Shown: positions 33,635-43,091 of the stretch, piece by piece
Layout: every line of letters begins with the position of its first letter
Position numbering within the stretch: position 1 is the first letter of the stretch
NCBI GenBank assembly: GCA_000955785.1
Contig: JYOD01000091.1
Location: 1 to 64,000, forward strand
Origin: Burkholderiaceae bacterium 16
Lineage (GTDB): Bacteria; Pseudomonadota; Gammaproteobacteria; Burkholderiales; Burkholderiaceae
Length of the DNA: 64,000 nucleotides
Direction: 5' to 3'
Made by a program: the position numbers and the translations under genes
Notes under the pieces: generated by a model
The model's database searches: none
What the model saw: the letters and a program-made list of their open reading frames with translations, nothing else
What the model was told of the DNA's origin: nothing

Positions 33635-34213
33635 ATGACCGACTCGAATCTATCGTTCTTCGGCAGGGTCTCTCTTGCCGTCGGCACCTTCTTCACCATC
33701 CTGGGCGACCGCGATTTCGCCGCCGGCGTGTGCCGCCTGCGCAGCGGCGAAGGCCTTGCAGCCGCAGCCCCGGCCCCGGTGCCGCAAGCTGCCGCACCGG
33801 CGCCGCAGCCTGCCGCCCCCGCGCTGAAGGAAGCGAGCCCGGCCGCGGCACTCCAGTTGCTGGGACTGCTCCAGCGCGACGCGCGTTTTGTGGACTTTGT
33901 CGAGGAAGACATCGCGGCCTATTCCGACACGGAAATCGGTGCCGCCGCCCGCCTCGTGCACGATGGCTGCCGCGCGGTGCTGCGTGAGCACTTCACCATC
34001 AAGCCGGTGCGCGAGGAAGCCGAGGGCAGCCGCGTGACGCTGGCCGACGGCTTCGACGCCACCGCCGTCCGGCTGACCGGCAACGTGGTAGGCAGCGCGC
34101 CGTTCAACGGCAGCATCAGCCACCGCGGCTGGAAAGTCGCGGAAGTCCGTCTGCCCCGACTGGCCGAACGCCACGACGCCACCGTAATCGCCCCGGCCGA
34201 GGTGGAACTATGA
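33635..34213 (+). CDS. DUF2760 protein, first gene of an Hsp70 trio
   Basis: A 192-residue protein: a short N-terminal hydrophobic segment (FFGRVSLAVGTFFTILGD), an Ala/Pro-rich linker (about 42-66), then the DUF2760 domain (ALQLLGLLQRDARFVDFVEEDI, AARLVHDGCRAVLREHF, and SHRGWKVAEVRLP at the end). No catalytic residues are recognised. An AGGAG site 8 nt before ATG 33635 sets the start. Its stop overlaps the start of the first Hsp70-like gene by four bases (ATGA), so the products are made together. DUF2760 is known mainly from this gene neighbourhood, which suggests a partner or cofactor of the Hsp70 proteins. Confidence 0.8.
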   Translation: MTDSNLSFFGRVSLAVGTFFTILGDRDFAAGVCRLRSGEGLAAAAPAPVPQAAAPAPQPAAPALKEASPAAALQLLGLLQRDARFVDFVEEDIAAYSDTEIGAAARLVHDGCRAVLREHFTIKPVREEAEGSRVTLADGFDATAVRLTGNVVGSAPFNGSISHRGWKVAEVRLPRLAERHDATVIAPAEVEL

Positions 34214-36057
34214 GCGCAGCACGCTATTCCATCGGCATCGACCTGGGCACCACGCATAGCGCCCTCTCCTACGTCGACCTCACTGCCAGCGACGGCGAGA
34301 AGACCAGCCAGGGTGTCCTGCCGGTCACGCAACTCACCGCGCCGGGTGCCATCGAAGACCTCGATCTGCTGCCCTCCTTCCTCTACCTGCCGCACCCGAG
34401 CGAACTCGCCCCGGGCGACCTGGGCTTGCCGTGGAACGCCACGCGCGACTTCGCGGTCGGCGAACTGGCGCGCACCCGCGGCGCAGCCACGCCGATCCGG
34501 CTGGTGTCGAGTGCGAAAAGCTGGCTGTGCCACCCCGGCGTGGATCGCCGGGCGGCGATCCTGCCGAACGACGCGCCGCCCGAAGTGACGCGCGTCTCTC
34601 CGCTCGAGACCTCCGTGCGCTATCTCACGCACCTGCGTGAGGCGTGGGATCACGCGCATCCCGAAGCCCCGTTCGGCGAGCAGGAAATCACCGTCACGAT
34701 TCCCGCCTCGTTCGACCCCGCCGCGCGGGAGCTGACCGCCGAAGCGGCCGAAGCAGCCGGGTATGCACGCATGACCCTGCTGGAAGAGCCCCAGGCCGCG
34801 CTCTATAGCTGGATCCAGAAGAGCGACGGCCACTGGCGCAAGCAGGTAAGGGTCGGCGACATCATCCTCGTCGTGGACGTCGGCGGCGGCACCACCGACC
34901 TTTCGCTGATCGCCGTGGTCGAGCGCGATGGCAACCTCGAACTGCACCGCGTTGCCGTGGGCGAGCACATCCTGCTCGGTGGCGACAATATGGATCTCGC
35001 GCTGGCCCATGTGGTAGCGCGCAAGCTGGCTGGCCAGGGCACGCAGGCCGATCCGTGGCAACTGCGCGCACTCACCTATGCCTGCCGCTCGGCCAAGGAA
35101 ACGCTGCTCACCGATCCGGCCACGGATGCCGTGCCGCTGGTCGTGCCGAGCCGGGGGTCCAAGCTGATCGGCGGCTCGATCCGCACGGAGCTGACCCGCG
35201 CCGAGCTCACCCAGACCATCCTGGAAGGCTTCTTCCCGCAATCGGAGGGCTCGGCCCGCCCGGTAAGCCGGGCGCGCGGCGGGCTCACGCAACTCGGCCT
35301 GCCGTATGCGCAGGATGCGGCCATCACGCGGCATCTGGCCGCGTTCCTGGGCCGCCAGGTGGCAGCGCTCGCGGAACTCGAAGGCTTCCAGAGCGCACAG
35401 CCGGAAGGCGCGACCTTCCTGCACCCCACCGCCGTCCTCTTCAATGGCGGCGTGTTCAAGTCAGGCTTGCTGGTGGAGCGCATCCTGCAGACGCTCAATG
35501 GCTGGCTTGCGGCGGAAGGCGCGGCGCCTGCGCGCCTGCTGGAAGGCGCCGACCTGGACCTGGCCGTGGCGCGCGGCGCCGCGTATTACGGCTACGTGCG
35601 GCGCGGCAAGGGCGTGCGTATCCGTGGCGGCACCGCGCGTGCCTACTATATCGCCGTGGAATCGTCGATGCCCGCTGTGCCTGGCTTCGAGCCGCCCATA
35701 CAGGCGCTGTGCGTGGCGCCGTTCGGCATGGAAGAAGGGACCGAGGCCGCGTTGCCGCCGCAGGAATTCGGCCTGGTGGTGGGCGAGCCGGTGCACTTCC
35801 GCTTCTTCGGCTCGTCGGTGCGACGCCAGGACGAGGTCGGCACCCTGCTCGACTCCTGGTCGCCCGAGGAACTGCAGGAGCTCGATGAAATCCAGGCCAC
35901 GCTGCCGCCCGAAGGGCGAACGCCCGGCGAAGTGGTGCCGGTGAAACTGCACGCGCGGGTCACCGAGGCCGGGACGCTGGAACTGGAAGCCGTGCCCCGC
36001 GGCGCCGGCGAGCGCTGGAAGGTCGAGTTCGACGTGCGCGGCAACCCCAATGCCTGA
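34210..36057 (+). CDS. Hsp70-like ATPase (first of pair)
   Basis: A 615-residue protein with a complete actin/Hsp70 nucleotide fold: phosphate-1 loop IGIDLGTTHS (8-17), connect-1 EEPQAALYSW (192-201), phosphate-2 VDVGGGTTDLS (222-232) and adenosine-site NGGVFKSG (412-419). After about residue 450 the substrate domain is short and diverged, with little resemblance to DnaK and no EEVD-type tail. It belongs to a bacterial Hsp70 group outside DnaK/HscA. No DnaJ or GrpE gene is nearby. It is coupled to the DUF2760 gene and followed by a longer Hsp70-like gene only 5 bp away. Client and function are unknown. Confidence 0.85.
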   Translation: MSAARYSIGIDLGTTHSALSYVDLTASDGEKTSQGVLPVTQLTAPGAIEDLDLLPSFLYLPHPSELAPGDLGLPWNATRDFAVGELARTRGAATPIRLVSSAKSWLCHPGVDRRAAILPNDAPPEVTRVSPLETSVRYLTHLREAWDHAHPEAPFGEQEITVTIPASFDPAARELTAEAAEAAGYARMTLLEEPQAALYSWIQKSDGHWRKQVRVGDIILVVDVGGGTTDLSLIAVVERDGNLELHRVAVGEHILLGGDNMDLALAHVVARKLAGQGTQADPWQLRALTYACRSAKETLLTDPATDAVPLVVPSRGSKLIGGSIRTELTRAELTQTILEGFFPQSEGSARPVSRARGGLTQLGLPYAQDAAITRHLAAFLGRQVAALAELEGFQSAQPEGATFLHPTAVLFNGGVFKSGLLVERILQTLNGWLAAEGAAPARLLEGADLDLAVARGAAYYGYVRRGKGVRIRGGTARAYYIAVESSMPAVPGFEPPIQALCVAPFGMEEGTEAALPPQEFGLVVGEPVHFRFFGSSVRRQDEVGTLLDSWSPEELQELDEIQATLPPEGRTPGEVVPVKLHARVTEAGTLELEAVPRGAGERWKVEFDVRGNPNA

Positions 36058-36062
36058 CTGAG

Positions 36063-38843
36063 ATGAAGCCGTACATCGTCGGCATTGACCTTGGCACCAG
36101 CAACACGGTCGTCGCCTATGCGGAGGCGGGGTCCGAGCAGATCCGCGTGTTCGATATCGATCAGCTGGTCAGCCTGGGAGAGGTCGCCGCGCGGCCTCTC
36201 CTGCCATCCGTGCGTTACCACGCGGCGCCCGGCGAACTCAACGGGGGCGACCTGCAGTTGCCGTGGCATCACGCCGCCAGCGCCGGAGCGCGCCGGACCG
36301 TGATCGGCCGTCTCGCGGCCACGCTGGGCGCGCAGGTGCCCGGCAGGCTCGTGGCCAGCGCGAAAAGCTGGCTGTCGCATGCCTCGGTCGACCGGACCGC
36401 GCCAATCCTGCCCTGGGGGGCGGACGAAGAGGTCGGCAAGATCTCGCCGGTGGCGGCCAGCGCCAGCTATCTGGCCTACGTGCGCGCGGCATGGAATCAC
36501 CGTTTCCCGCAGGCCCCGCTCGAAGAACAGGACGTGGTGCTTACCGTGCCCGCCTCCTTCGACGAAGGCGCGCGCGCGCTGACGCTGGAAGCGGCGCGCA
36601 TGGGCGGGCTGCCCGCCCTGCGCCTGCTCGAAGAGCCGCAGGCTGCGTTCTACGACTGGCTGTTCCATCATCGCCAGACGCTGGAAACGGACCTTGCGCA
36701 AACGCGCCTGGTGCTGATCTGCGACGTCGGCGGCGGCACCACCGACCTGACCCTCATCAAGGTGCAGATGCAGGACGGGCAGCCGCAACTGACCCGCATC
36801 GGCGTGGGCAATCACCTGATGCTCGGCGGCGACAATATGGACCTCGCCCTGGCGCATCTTGTCGAAGCGCGTCTCGCCACGGCGGAGACACGGCTGTCGG
36901 CGGCCAGCCTGTCGCAGCTCGTCGCGCGCTGCCGCGCCGCCAAGGAGCAGCTCCTCGGCGCGCAGCCGCCGGACTCGGTCACGGTGACGCTGCTGGGCGC
37001 GGGCTCCCGGCTGATCGGCGCGGCGCGCTCGGTGGAAGTGACGCGGCAGGAAATCGAACAGCTCATCGTCGATGGATTCTTCCCCGCGGTGTCGTCCAGC
37101 GAACGGCCCGGCCGCGCACGGGGCGCCATTGTCGAGTTTGGCCTGCCCTACGCGGCCGACCCGGCGGTCACGCGGCACGTTGCAGCCTTCCTGAGCCAGC
37201 ACGCCGCGCAGTCGCAAACGGCACTGGGCGCGGCGCAGACGCATGATGGTGCACTGGCGATGCCCGATACCTTGCTCCTCAACGGCGGGGTGTTCCGCGC
37301 CGATGCGCTGGCGGGGCGCGTTGCCGGCACCCTGGGCACCTGGCGCGGTGCGCCCGTGCAAGTACTGCACAACGACAACCCCGACGTAGCCGTTGCCCGT
37401 GGCGCGGTAGCGTACGCGCGCGCCCGTACCGGCCAGGCGCCGCGCATCGGCGGGGGATCGCCGCGCAGCTACTTCCTCGTTCTCGACGATGGCGCGCAGG
37501 GGCAGCAAGGCATCTGCCTGTTGCCGCGAGGCACGGAAGAAGGCCACGAGATCCATCTGGAGGATCGCGCCTTCGCCCTGCGGCTCGGGCATCCGGTGCG
37601 CTTCCACCTGGTTTCCTCCGTCGCCGACACCGCCTATCGGCCGGGCGAGCTGACCGATCTGTCGAAGGGCGACTTCGTTCGCCTGCCGCCGATTGCCACC
37701 GTGGTGCAGCCGCGCGGCGCGAGCGGGCCCCGGGAAACGCCGGTGCAGCTCACCACATCGCTGACCGAGGTCGGCACGCTGGAGGTGCACTGCATCGACA
37801 TGGCGGATGCCTCGCAGCGATGGCTGCTCGAATTCCAGCTGCGCGCCAACGGCACGGCAGCGCCCACGCCCGCTGAAACGCCGGATAAGCCAAACGCAGC
37901 CTTGCCGCAAGCGGTCGAAACCATTGACCGTACCTTCGGCGCGCGCTCGCAAGACGTCGGCCCCAAGGAGGTCAAGCGGATGCGGGCGCAACTGGAGCAA
38001 CTCCTGGGCACGCGCGAGCGCTGGGACAGCGCGCTGCTTCGCGAACTGTTCGGCACGTTCTGGGAGCGCGCGCGGCGGCGGCGGCGCACGGCCGACCATG
38101 AGCGCCTGTGGCTGAACCTGGCCGGCTACTGCGTGCGGCCGGGGTTCGGCTACCCGCTAGACGACTGGCGCGTCGAACAGCTTTGGTCGCTGTACGAGCA
38201 AGGGATCCAGTACGTCAACGAAAGCCAGATCTGGTCCGAGTGGTGGACACTCTGGCGGCGGGCGGCGGGCGGCCTGGACGAGAGCGCGCAACTGCGCTTG
38301 CTGGACGACATGGCCTTCTATCTGCAGCCGCCCGGCAGCACGCGGTATAAACGGCCTGCCGGCCCCGCAAGGGCCGGCTACGCCGACATGGTGCGCCTTG
38401 CCGGGTCTCTTGAGCGCATCCCGGCCGAGCGCAAGATCGAACTCGCCGAATGGCTGCTGGCCCGGCTGCGCAAACCCTCGGAAAACAGCCAGGGCTGGTG
38501 GGCCGTGGGCCGCATCGGGGCACGCCGGCCGTTCTATGGCAGCGCGCACAGCGTCGTGCCAGCCGAGGTCGCCGCGCAATGGCTGGAAGCGATTCTTGCG
38601 CTCGACTGGAAGAAGGTCGAGCCAGCCGCGTTCGCCGCCGTCCAGATCGCCCGCATGACAGGCGACCGTTCCAGGGACCTGTCCCCCGAGATCCGCGCGA
38701 GCGTGGTCCGGCGGCTGGAAGCCGCCCACGCACCGCAAAGCTGGATCGCCATGGTGCGCGAAACGGTGGAACTCGATGAGGCCGACGAGGGGCGCGTGTT
38801 TGGCGAGTCCCTGCCCGCCGGATTGAAACTGATCGTGGATTGA
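36063..38843 (+). CDS. Hsp70-like protein with C-terminal DUF3731-type extension (second of pair)
   Basis: A 926-residue protein. Its N-terminal part repeats the Hsp70 ATPase plan: VGIDLGTSNTVV (6-17), EEPQAAFYDW, CDVGGGTTDLTLI and LNGGVFRAD. After a beta-rich substrate-like region, about 300 extra residues follow (from about 620) that are rich in Trp and Arg (ERARRRRRTADHERLW, QIWSEWWTLWRRAAGG, GWWAVGRIGARRPFYG). This extension corresponds to DUF3731 and is absent from the first Hsp70-like protein. The tandem pair plus DUF2760 looks like a dedicated three-protein chaperone-like machine. There is no sign of stress-type regulation in the sequence just upstream. Confidence 0.82.
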   Translation: MKPYIVGIDLGTSNTVVAYAEAGSEQIRVFDIDQLVSLGEVAARPLLPSVRYHAAPGELNGGDLQLPWHHAASAGARRTVIGRLAATLGAQVPGRLVASAKSWLSHASVDRTAPILPWGADEEVGKISPVAASASYLAYVRAAWNHRFPQAPLEEQDVVLTVPASFDEGARALTLEAARMGGLPALRLLEEPQAAFYDWLFHHRQTLETDLAQTRLVLICDVGGGTTDLTLIKVQMQDGQPQLTRIGVGNHLMLGGDNMDLALAHLVEARLATAETRLSAASLSQLVARCRAAKEQLLGAQPPDSVTVTLLGAGSRLIGAARSVEVTRQEIEQLIVDGFFPAVSSSERPGRARGAIVEFGLPYAADPAVTRHVAAFLSQHAAQSQTALGAAQTHDGALAMPDTLLLNGGVFRADALAGRVAGTLGTWRGAPVQVLHNDNPDVAVARGAVAYARARTGQAPRIGGGSPRSYFLVLDDGAQGQQGICLLPRGTEEGHEIHLEDRAFALRLGHPVRFHLVSSVADTAYRPGELTDLSKGDFVRLPPIATVVQPRGASGPRETPVQLTTSLTEVGTLEVHCIDMADASQRWLLEFQLRANGTAAPTPAETPDKPNAALPQAVETIDRTFGARSQDVGPKEVKRMRAQLEQLLGTRERWDSALLRELFGTFWERARRRRRTADHERLWLNLAGYCVRPGFGYPLDDWRVEQLWSLYEQGIQYVNESQIWSEWWTLWRRAAGGLDESAQLRLLDDMAFYLQPPGSTRYKRPAGPARAGYADMVRLAGSLERIPAERKIELAEWLLARLRKPSENSQGWWAVGRIGARRPFYGSAHSVVPAEVAAQWLEAILALDWKKVEPAAFAAVQIARMTGDRSRDLSPEIRASVVRRLEAAHAPQSWIAMVRETVELDEADEGRVFGESLPAGLKLIVD

Positions 38844-38982
38844 TCCCCCACCGGGAACGCTATGCCAGATCCGGGTGCTGCATCTTGTCGATCACATCGC
38901 CGCCTGCCTGGCGAACGGGGGCGAGGGGCGCGGCGCGTTTCGTACGCGCGCCTGCCTGATATCCGCCCCGCTCTGGCCCCGG

Positions 38983-39357
38983 TTATTCGGACTTCCCCGG
39001 CAGTTCGATGATGCCGCCGTCGTGGCCGTCCATCACCACCACCGCATCGTCTGCCCAGTGCACTTCCGTCACCGGCACGCCGGACGCAGGTGTCTCGCCG
39101 ACCTGCATGCCATTGGCTGTATACACCCGGACATAGCCGTTCACATAGTAGAGCTTGTCCGATCCCTGCCCAGGGGTGGACATTGTCGGGATCAGGTTTA
39201 TCCAACTGAACAGTTTGTACTTCTGATAGTAGAACGCTTGGTTCGAGCTATATACCCTGGCGCCATGAGGCACGCCGTAGTACAGGTAAAGATACGATGG
39301 ATAAGCCAGGGCGGCGACCGCCACGGCGAAGCAAATAAGGCGAATCCGTTTTTTCAT
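38983..39357 (-). CDS. Small membrane-anchored protein of unknown function
   Basis: A 124-residue protein with an N-terminal membrane anchor (MKKRIRLICFAVAVAALAY) and a short soluble domain rich in beta-strands (YVNGYVRVYTANGMQVGE, VTEVHWADDAVVVMDGHDGG). No family is recognised. AGGAAAACA precedes ATG 39357. It lies 62 bp downstream of the MocR gene on the same strand. Confidence 0.55.
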   Translation of the reverse strand: MKKRIRLICFAVAVAALAYPSYLYLYYGVPHGARVYSSNQAFYYQKYKLFSWINLIPTMSTPGQGSDKLYYVNGYVRVYTANGMQVGETPASGVPVTEVHWADDAVVVMDGHDGGIIELPGKSE

Positions 39358-39419
39358 TGTTTTCCTGAATACTGCCAGAGCGTTTCCATCCTGATGCCGC
39401 CGGCCGCGCCAGCCCGGCA

Positions 39420-40838
39420 TCAAACTTGTGCCGCCGCGAGCATGCCGATGCGATCCAGCGCGGCCAGCAGCTTTGGCGTGGTTGGCTGGGCGCAGTTGAT
39501 CCGGACATGGTGGGCATACCGGGTCCCGTCGGGGCAAAACATGGCGCCCGGGCCGACACTGATGCCTTCACCGGCGGCAGCCTGGCACAGGGCCAGCGCA
39601 TCGACGCGGGCGGGAAGCTCCACCCAAAGCAGGAAGCCATCATCGGGAGCGCACAGCCGGGTACCCACGGGCCACGTGGCCGCGATACGCGATGAGATCG
39701 TACGCACCGAGTCCTTGATGCGCTGGCAAAAGCGCCGGAGATGCCGGTCGTAGTCGCCGCTCGAAAACATGTCCGCCAGGGCCGCTTCCAGCAACGGCGT
39801 GCCGGCCAGGCTCGCTTCGACGCGCGCCTCCAGCACGGCATCGAAGCGATGCCCGGGCGCGATCCAGCCGATGCGCCACCCCGGCGCCATCGTCTTCGAC
39901 ACCGAGGTGCAATACAGGACGTTGCCGGACTCGTCGAAGGCCTTGCAGGCCGGGGCGCGAGGCTTGCCGGTGGAGAGGTCCCCGTACACGTCGTCCTCGA
40001 TCAGTGGCACGCCGGCATGGTCGAGAAGCCCGACCAGCGCCCGCTTGTCGGCAATGGACATGGTGAAGCCCAGCGGGTTGTTCGCGGTCGGTATCGAAAC
40101 GACCGCGCTGACCCGGTGCTTGCGCAGTATCTGGTCCAGTGCCGCCAGGTCCATGCCCGTACGCGGATGCGTGGGCACCTCGATGGCGCGCAAGCCCAGG
40201 CTGCGCAGATGCATCAGCGTGCCGAAGTAGCAAGGCGACTCGATCGCCACCACGTCGCCGCGGCGGCACGTCGCCTTTAACGCCAGCCGCATGGCCTGGC
40301 TCTGGCCGTGCGTCAGGATGAGCTGATCGGGAGCGATATGCAGGCCCCAGCGCGCCGCGCGGCGCGCAATCTGGCCGCGCAGGTCCAGCCGCCCCGGCGG
40401 CACGCTGTAAGCCAGCGCGGATGAACCCAGCCGGCGGTTCGCGCTCAGCAGGCTGCGCGCCAGCGCCTTGTCCGGCAACCATTCCGCGCTGGGCGATGCG
40501 GCCCCGAGCGCCACGAGTTCGGGTGACCTCGCCTGCGCGAACAAGGCATGCACATTGGCAGTCAACGTGACCGGCCGCGCCGCGGATAACGTAGGCGAAG
40601 GGAGCGGTTCCGCCAGCTTGTCGGCGGCCACGTAGAAGCCTGACCTTGGCCTGGCCACCACAAGGCCGCCCGCTTCCAGCAGCCGGAGCGCGTGTTCGGC
40701 GGTCGGCGCGCTGACTTCCTCCATTTGCGCCAGGCGCCGTACCGACGGCATCCTGGCACCCGGCGCCAGATCGCCCCGGCGGATAGCGGCGCGCAGCCGG
40801 CTGGCAATCGCCTGGTATGAGGGGGCTCCGTCCGCCAT
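39420..40838 (-). CDS. MocR-type regulator (GntR HTH plus aminotransferase domain)
   Basis: A 472-residue protein: GntR winged helix at about 5-75 (YQAIASRLRAAIRRGDLAPG, MPSVRRLAQMEEVSAPTAEHALRLLE), a linker, then a class I aminotransferase-fold domain (about 100-472) with the PLP lysine in CTSVSKTMAPGWRIGW. MocR proteins use PLP and an amino compound as signals. ATG 40838 lies 4 bp from a long inverted repeat shared with the divergent DJ-1-like gene, which is the probable target. Confidence 0.88.
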   Translation of the reverse strand: MADGAPSYQAIASRLRAAIRRGDLAPGARMPSVRRLAQMEEVSAPTAEHALRLLEAGGLVVARPRSGFYVAADKLAEPLPSPTLSAARPVTLTANVHALFAQARSPELVALGAASPSAEWLPDKALARSLLSANRRLGSSALAYSVPPGRLDLRGQIARRAARWGLHIAPDQLILTHGQSQAMRLALKATCRRGDVVAIESPCYFGTLMHLRSLGLRAIEVPTHPRTGMDLAALDQILRKHRVSAVVSIPTANNPLGFTMSIADKRALVGLLDHAGVPLIEDDVYGDLSTGKPRAPACKAFDESGNVLYCTSVSKTMAPGWRIGWIAPGHRFDAVLEARVEASLAGTPLLEAALADMFSSGDYDRHLRRFCQRIKDSVRTISSRIAATWPVGTRLCAPDDGFLLWVELPARVDALALCQAAAGEGISVGPGAMFCPDGTRYAHHVRINCAQPTTPKLLAALDRIGMLAAAQV

Positions 40839-40842
40839 CTGA

Positions 40843-40881
40843 TCTGTATAACCGTGAAATCTGATTTCGTGACTATACAGA
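40843..40881. promoter_or_regulatory. MocR operator: inverted repeat between divergent genes
   Basis: TCTGTATA (40843-40850) and TATACAGA (40874-40881) are exact reverse complements 23 bp apart. A second dyad, GAAAT-CTG-ATTTC (40856-40868), sits at the centre. The whole lies right before the MocR start and about 75 bp upstream of the DJ-1-like start. MocR dimers bind paired sites of this kind. Confidence 0.7.
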
Positions 40882-40955
40882 GAAGTCAGGACCTGGACGA
40901 GAATCTTGCTTCCAACCCGTTCATTCGCGCTCACTTGCGCAATAGGAGATCATTG

Positions 40956-41522
40956 ATGAGACTCGTCATGCTGGCCTACGATGGCTTTACCGACGTGGAT
41001 TTGTTTCTGCCCTGGGACCTGTTCAATCGCGTCCACGACCCCGACTATGTCGGCTACACGAAACCGTGGTCGGTCAGGATTTGCGCGGACACACCGCAGG
41101 TCACCTCCAATACCGGCATCGCGATCACGCCGCATGGCGGACTGGGCGAGCTAGCGCAAGCCGATGCCGTGTTCATCGTTAGCGGCCCCGGCTCGCGCGC
41201 CAAACTGCGGGACCCGGATTTCATGCGTCAGCTGGAGCTGGATCCCAGGCGGCAGGTCATTGGCGCAATCGACTCGGGCGTGCTGTTTCTCGCCCGGCTC
41301 GGCCTGCTCGATGGCCTGAGCGCGACCACCTATCCAGGCGTGTTCGCGGAACTTGAGGCAATGGGCGTCAAGACCGAGCATCGGCCCCTCGTGGTCCACG
41401 GCCAGATCGCTACGGCTGGCGGATGCCTGGCGACGCAGGATCTCGCAGGCTGGATGGTATCGCGCCTGCTTGGCCGGGAAATCGCGGACAGCATGCTGGG
41501 AATGATCGCCAGGGTCGAGTGA
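40956..41522 (+). CDS. DJ-1/PfpI-superfamily protein lacking the usual nucleophilic cysteine
   Basis: A 188-residue DJ-1/PfpI fold: MRLVMLAYDGFTDVDLFLPWD, then VFIVSGPGSRAKLRDPDF, the nucleophile-elbow segment AIDSGVLFLARLGLLDG, TTYPG and a C-terminal GGCLATQDLAGWM. In isonitrile hydratase and most relatives the elbow reads CTG or CSG; here it is DSG, so the catalytic Cys is replaced by Asp. The enzyme activity of the family (glyoxalase, isonitrile hydratase) is therefore uncertain. TAGGAGA precedes ATG 40956. Control by the divergent MocR is likely. Confidence 0.78.
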   Translation: MRLVMLAYDGFTDVDLFLPWDLFNRVHDPDYVGYTKPWSVRICADTPQVTSNTGIAITPHGGLGELAQADAVFIVSGPGSRAKLRDPDFMRQLELDPRRQVIGAIDSGVLFLARLGLLDGLSATTYPGVFAELEAMGVKTEHRPLVVHGQIATAGGCLATQDLAGWMVSRLLGREIADSMLGMIARVE

Positions 41523-41545
41523 ATGCGTTTGCGCCGGCGCGCGGC

Positions 41546-42832
41546 TCAGCTTCTTTTCGGCGTCGGACTGAAGAGATACGGCACCACCGCCAGCGCTACC
41601 ACCACCGCCGCGGTGAGGAAAATCGCGGCGTAGGTCTTCGAGACCGGCCAGCGCTGCAGGTCGCCCATCCGGGCAATCATGCCGAACCCCCACGAGGTCA
41701 GCGCCGAGCCGAGGAAGACGAACGTGTTGAGCACGCCGAGACCTCTCCCGCGCGAAGACGGCGGAACCAGGCCACGGCCCTGCGCCATGACCAGCGGATG
41801 CAGCATGCCGATGGTCGACAGCAACGCCATCAGGCCCACGCCGGAAACCATGCCGCTCGCAGGCCAGATGGTCAGGAAGATCGCACCCGTCATCGCGAAA
41901 CAGGACCATGCCGCGATGGTCGTCTTGAGCGAGCTGCGCCGCACCAGCACAGGCAGGAAGAATGCGGTCAGGAACCCGCTGACGCTGAGCAAGGCCAGCG
42001 CGACGCCACGGGCGCCGGAGTCGAGGCCATACACATTGGCCAGATAGGGCCCGCTCCACGCATTGCGGAACGCCGTGCCCGCCGACATGGCGACGCACAT
42101 CGGGATGAGGGTCCACAAGGGCGCGATGGCCAGCAGCTTCGCGCTCTGCGAGAGCATGGGCCACAGCGGAACGTGGCGGGCCTCGGCGTGCCCTTCGTCC
42201 CGGACGAAACGCCAGACGCCGTAGCAGGCGACAACCATGCAAAGCGCCGCGAAGGACATGGCAACGCGCCAGCCGAGCAGGTGCATGGCCCACCCGAGCG
42301 GCGCCGTTGCGCACAGTGCGCCAATCATGCCCGTGGCGTTGGACTGGCTGACAACCCTGGTGTAGTTCTTTTCGGAGAGCTGCTCGGAAGCGAAATGCAG
42401 CAGCCCCATGAAGACCGGTGCGCAGGCCAGTCCAAGCCCCGCCTGGGCAAGCATGGCGACCGTGCCGTTGGGCGCGGCCGTAAACAGCAAGGAAGACACC
42501 GCGCCGATGGCAAGAAGAAGGGCCGTGGGCTTGCCCACGCCATATCGGTCGAAGGCGATCCCGACGGGAATCTGCGCGACAGCGAATGCCAGGAAGAAGC
42601 AGGAGGACAAGCTGCCGAAACCCGCCGCGGTCAAGCCAAAGTCATGCTGGAGTTCGGGCGCCATCACGGCCAGGCAGCTGCGATAGAACTGGCTTAGCGC
42701 GAAGGCGAAGGTCAGCAGGACAATACCGCGCCGGGCACGCCGGGCCGCCGTACTGGCGCCATGCAATGCACTCTCCTCAGGCAACGCGGAGGAGAACCGG
42801 CGATTGCGCCAGTAACTGACCGGATTCTTCAA
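41546..42832 (-). CDS. Major facilitator superfamily transporter
   Basis: A 428-residue protein with 12 hydrophobic segments and the MFS loop 2-3 motif variant GIAFDRYGVGKPTALL (about 91-106). It starts with a soluble 35-residue N-terminal tail. The closest-looking group is MFS transporters of organic acids or drugs with RSCLAVMAPEL in the first helix. The substrate is unknown. It converges with the DJ-1-like gene (23 bp) and could be part of the same MocR-controlled locus, but it has its own upstream region. Confidence 0.8.
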   Translation of the reverse strand: MKNPVSYWRNRRFSSALPEESALHGASTAARRARRGIVLLTFAFALSQFYRSCLAVMAPELQHDFGLTAAGFGSLSSCFFLAFAVAQIPVGIAFDRYGVGKPTALLLAIGAVSSLLFTAAPNGTVAMLAQAGLGLACAPVFMGLLHFASEQLSEKNYTRVVSQSNATGMIGALCATAPLGWAMHLLGWRVAMSFAALCMVVACYGVWRFVRDEGHAEARHVPLWPMLSQSAKLLAIAPLWTLIPMCVAMSAGTAFRNAWSGPYLANVYGLDSGARGVALALLSVSGFLTAFFLPVLVRRSSLKTTIAAWSCFAMTGAIFLTIWPASGMVSGVGLMALLSTIGMLHPLVMAQGRGLVPPSSRGRGLGVLNTFVFLGSALTSWGFGMIARMGDLQRWPVSKTYAAIFLTAAVVVALAVVPYLFSPTPKRS

Positions 42833-43091
42833 CTTGAAATCTCTTGACGAAAACCATCAACCTTTGGCGAGGCCGACTCTTGAAAGTGCCTGCGCGCCCT
42901 GGGTGCCCGAGGCTTGCATGGCGGGCCGCCGTTCAGGTTGAAAGACCGACATTCTACGCGGCCTCCCGATGATCCGCCGCTGGCATTGGTGTTGGCGGCT
43001 TGCAAAACAGGGCCGGACAGGCGTCCGGCGCCTGTTCGTCATCCGGCGACGCGGGAACGGGCGGACAAGATAAACGGCCTGCCCGTGGAGA

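Noticed and set aside
35646..38099. An 817-codon open frame on the minus strand
   Set aside because: It is antisense to the two Hsp70-like genes and made of Arg/Gln/His-rich sequence with no family pattern.
33635..38843. A standard DnaK-DnaJ-GrpE heat shock operon
   Set aside because: The proteins lack DnaK-type substrate domains and tails, and no J-domain or GrpE gene is nearby.
42833..43091. A possible small gene between the MFS and membrane-protein genes
   Set aside because: Frames here are short and cross into the neighbouring gene on the wrong strand. No start with a ribosome site was found.
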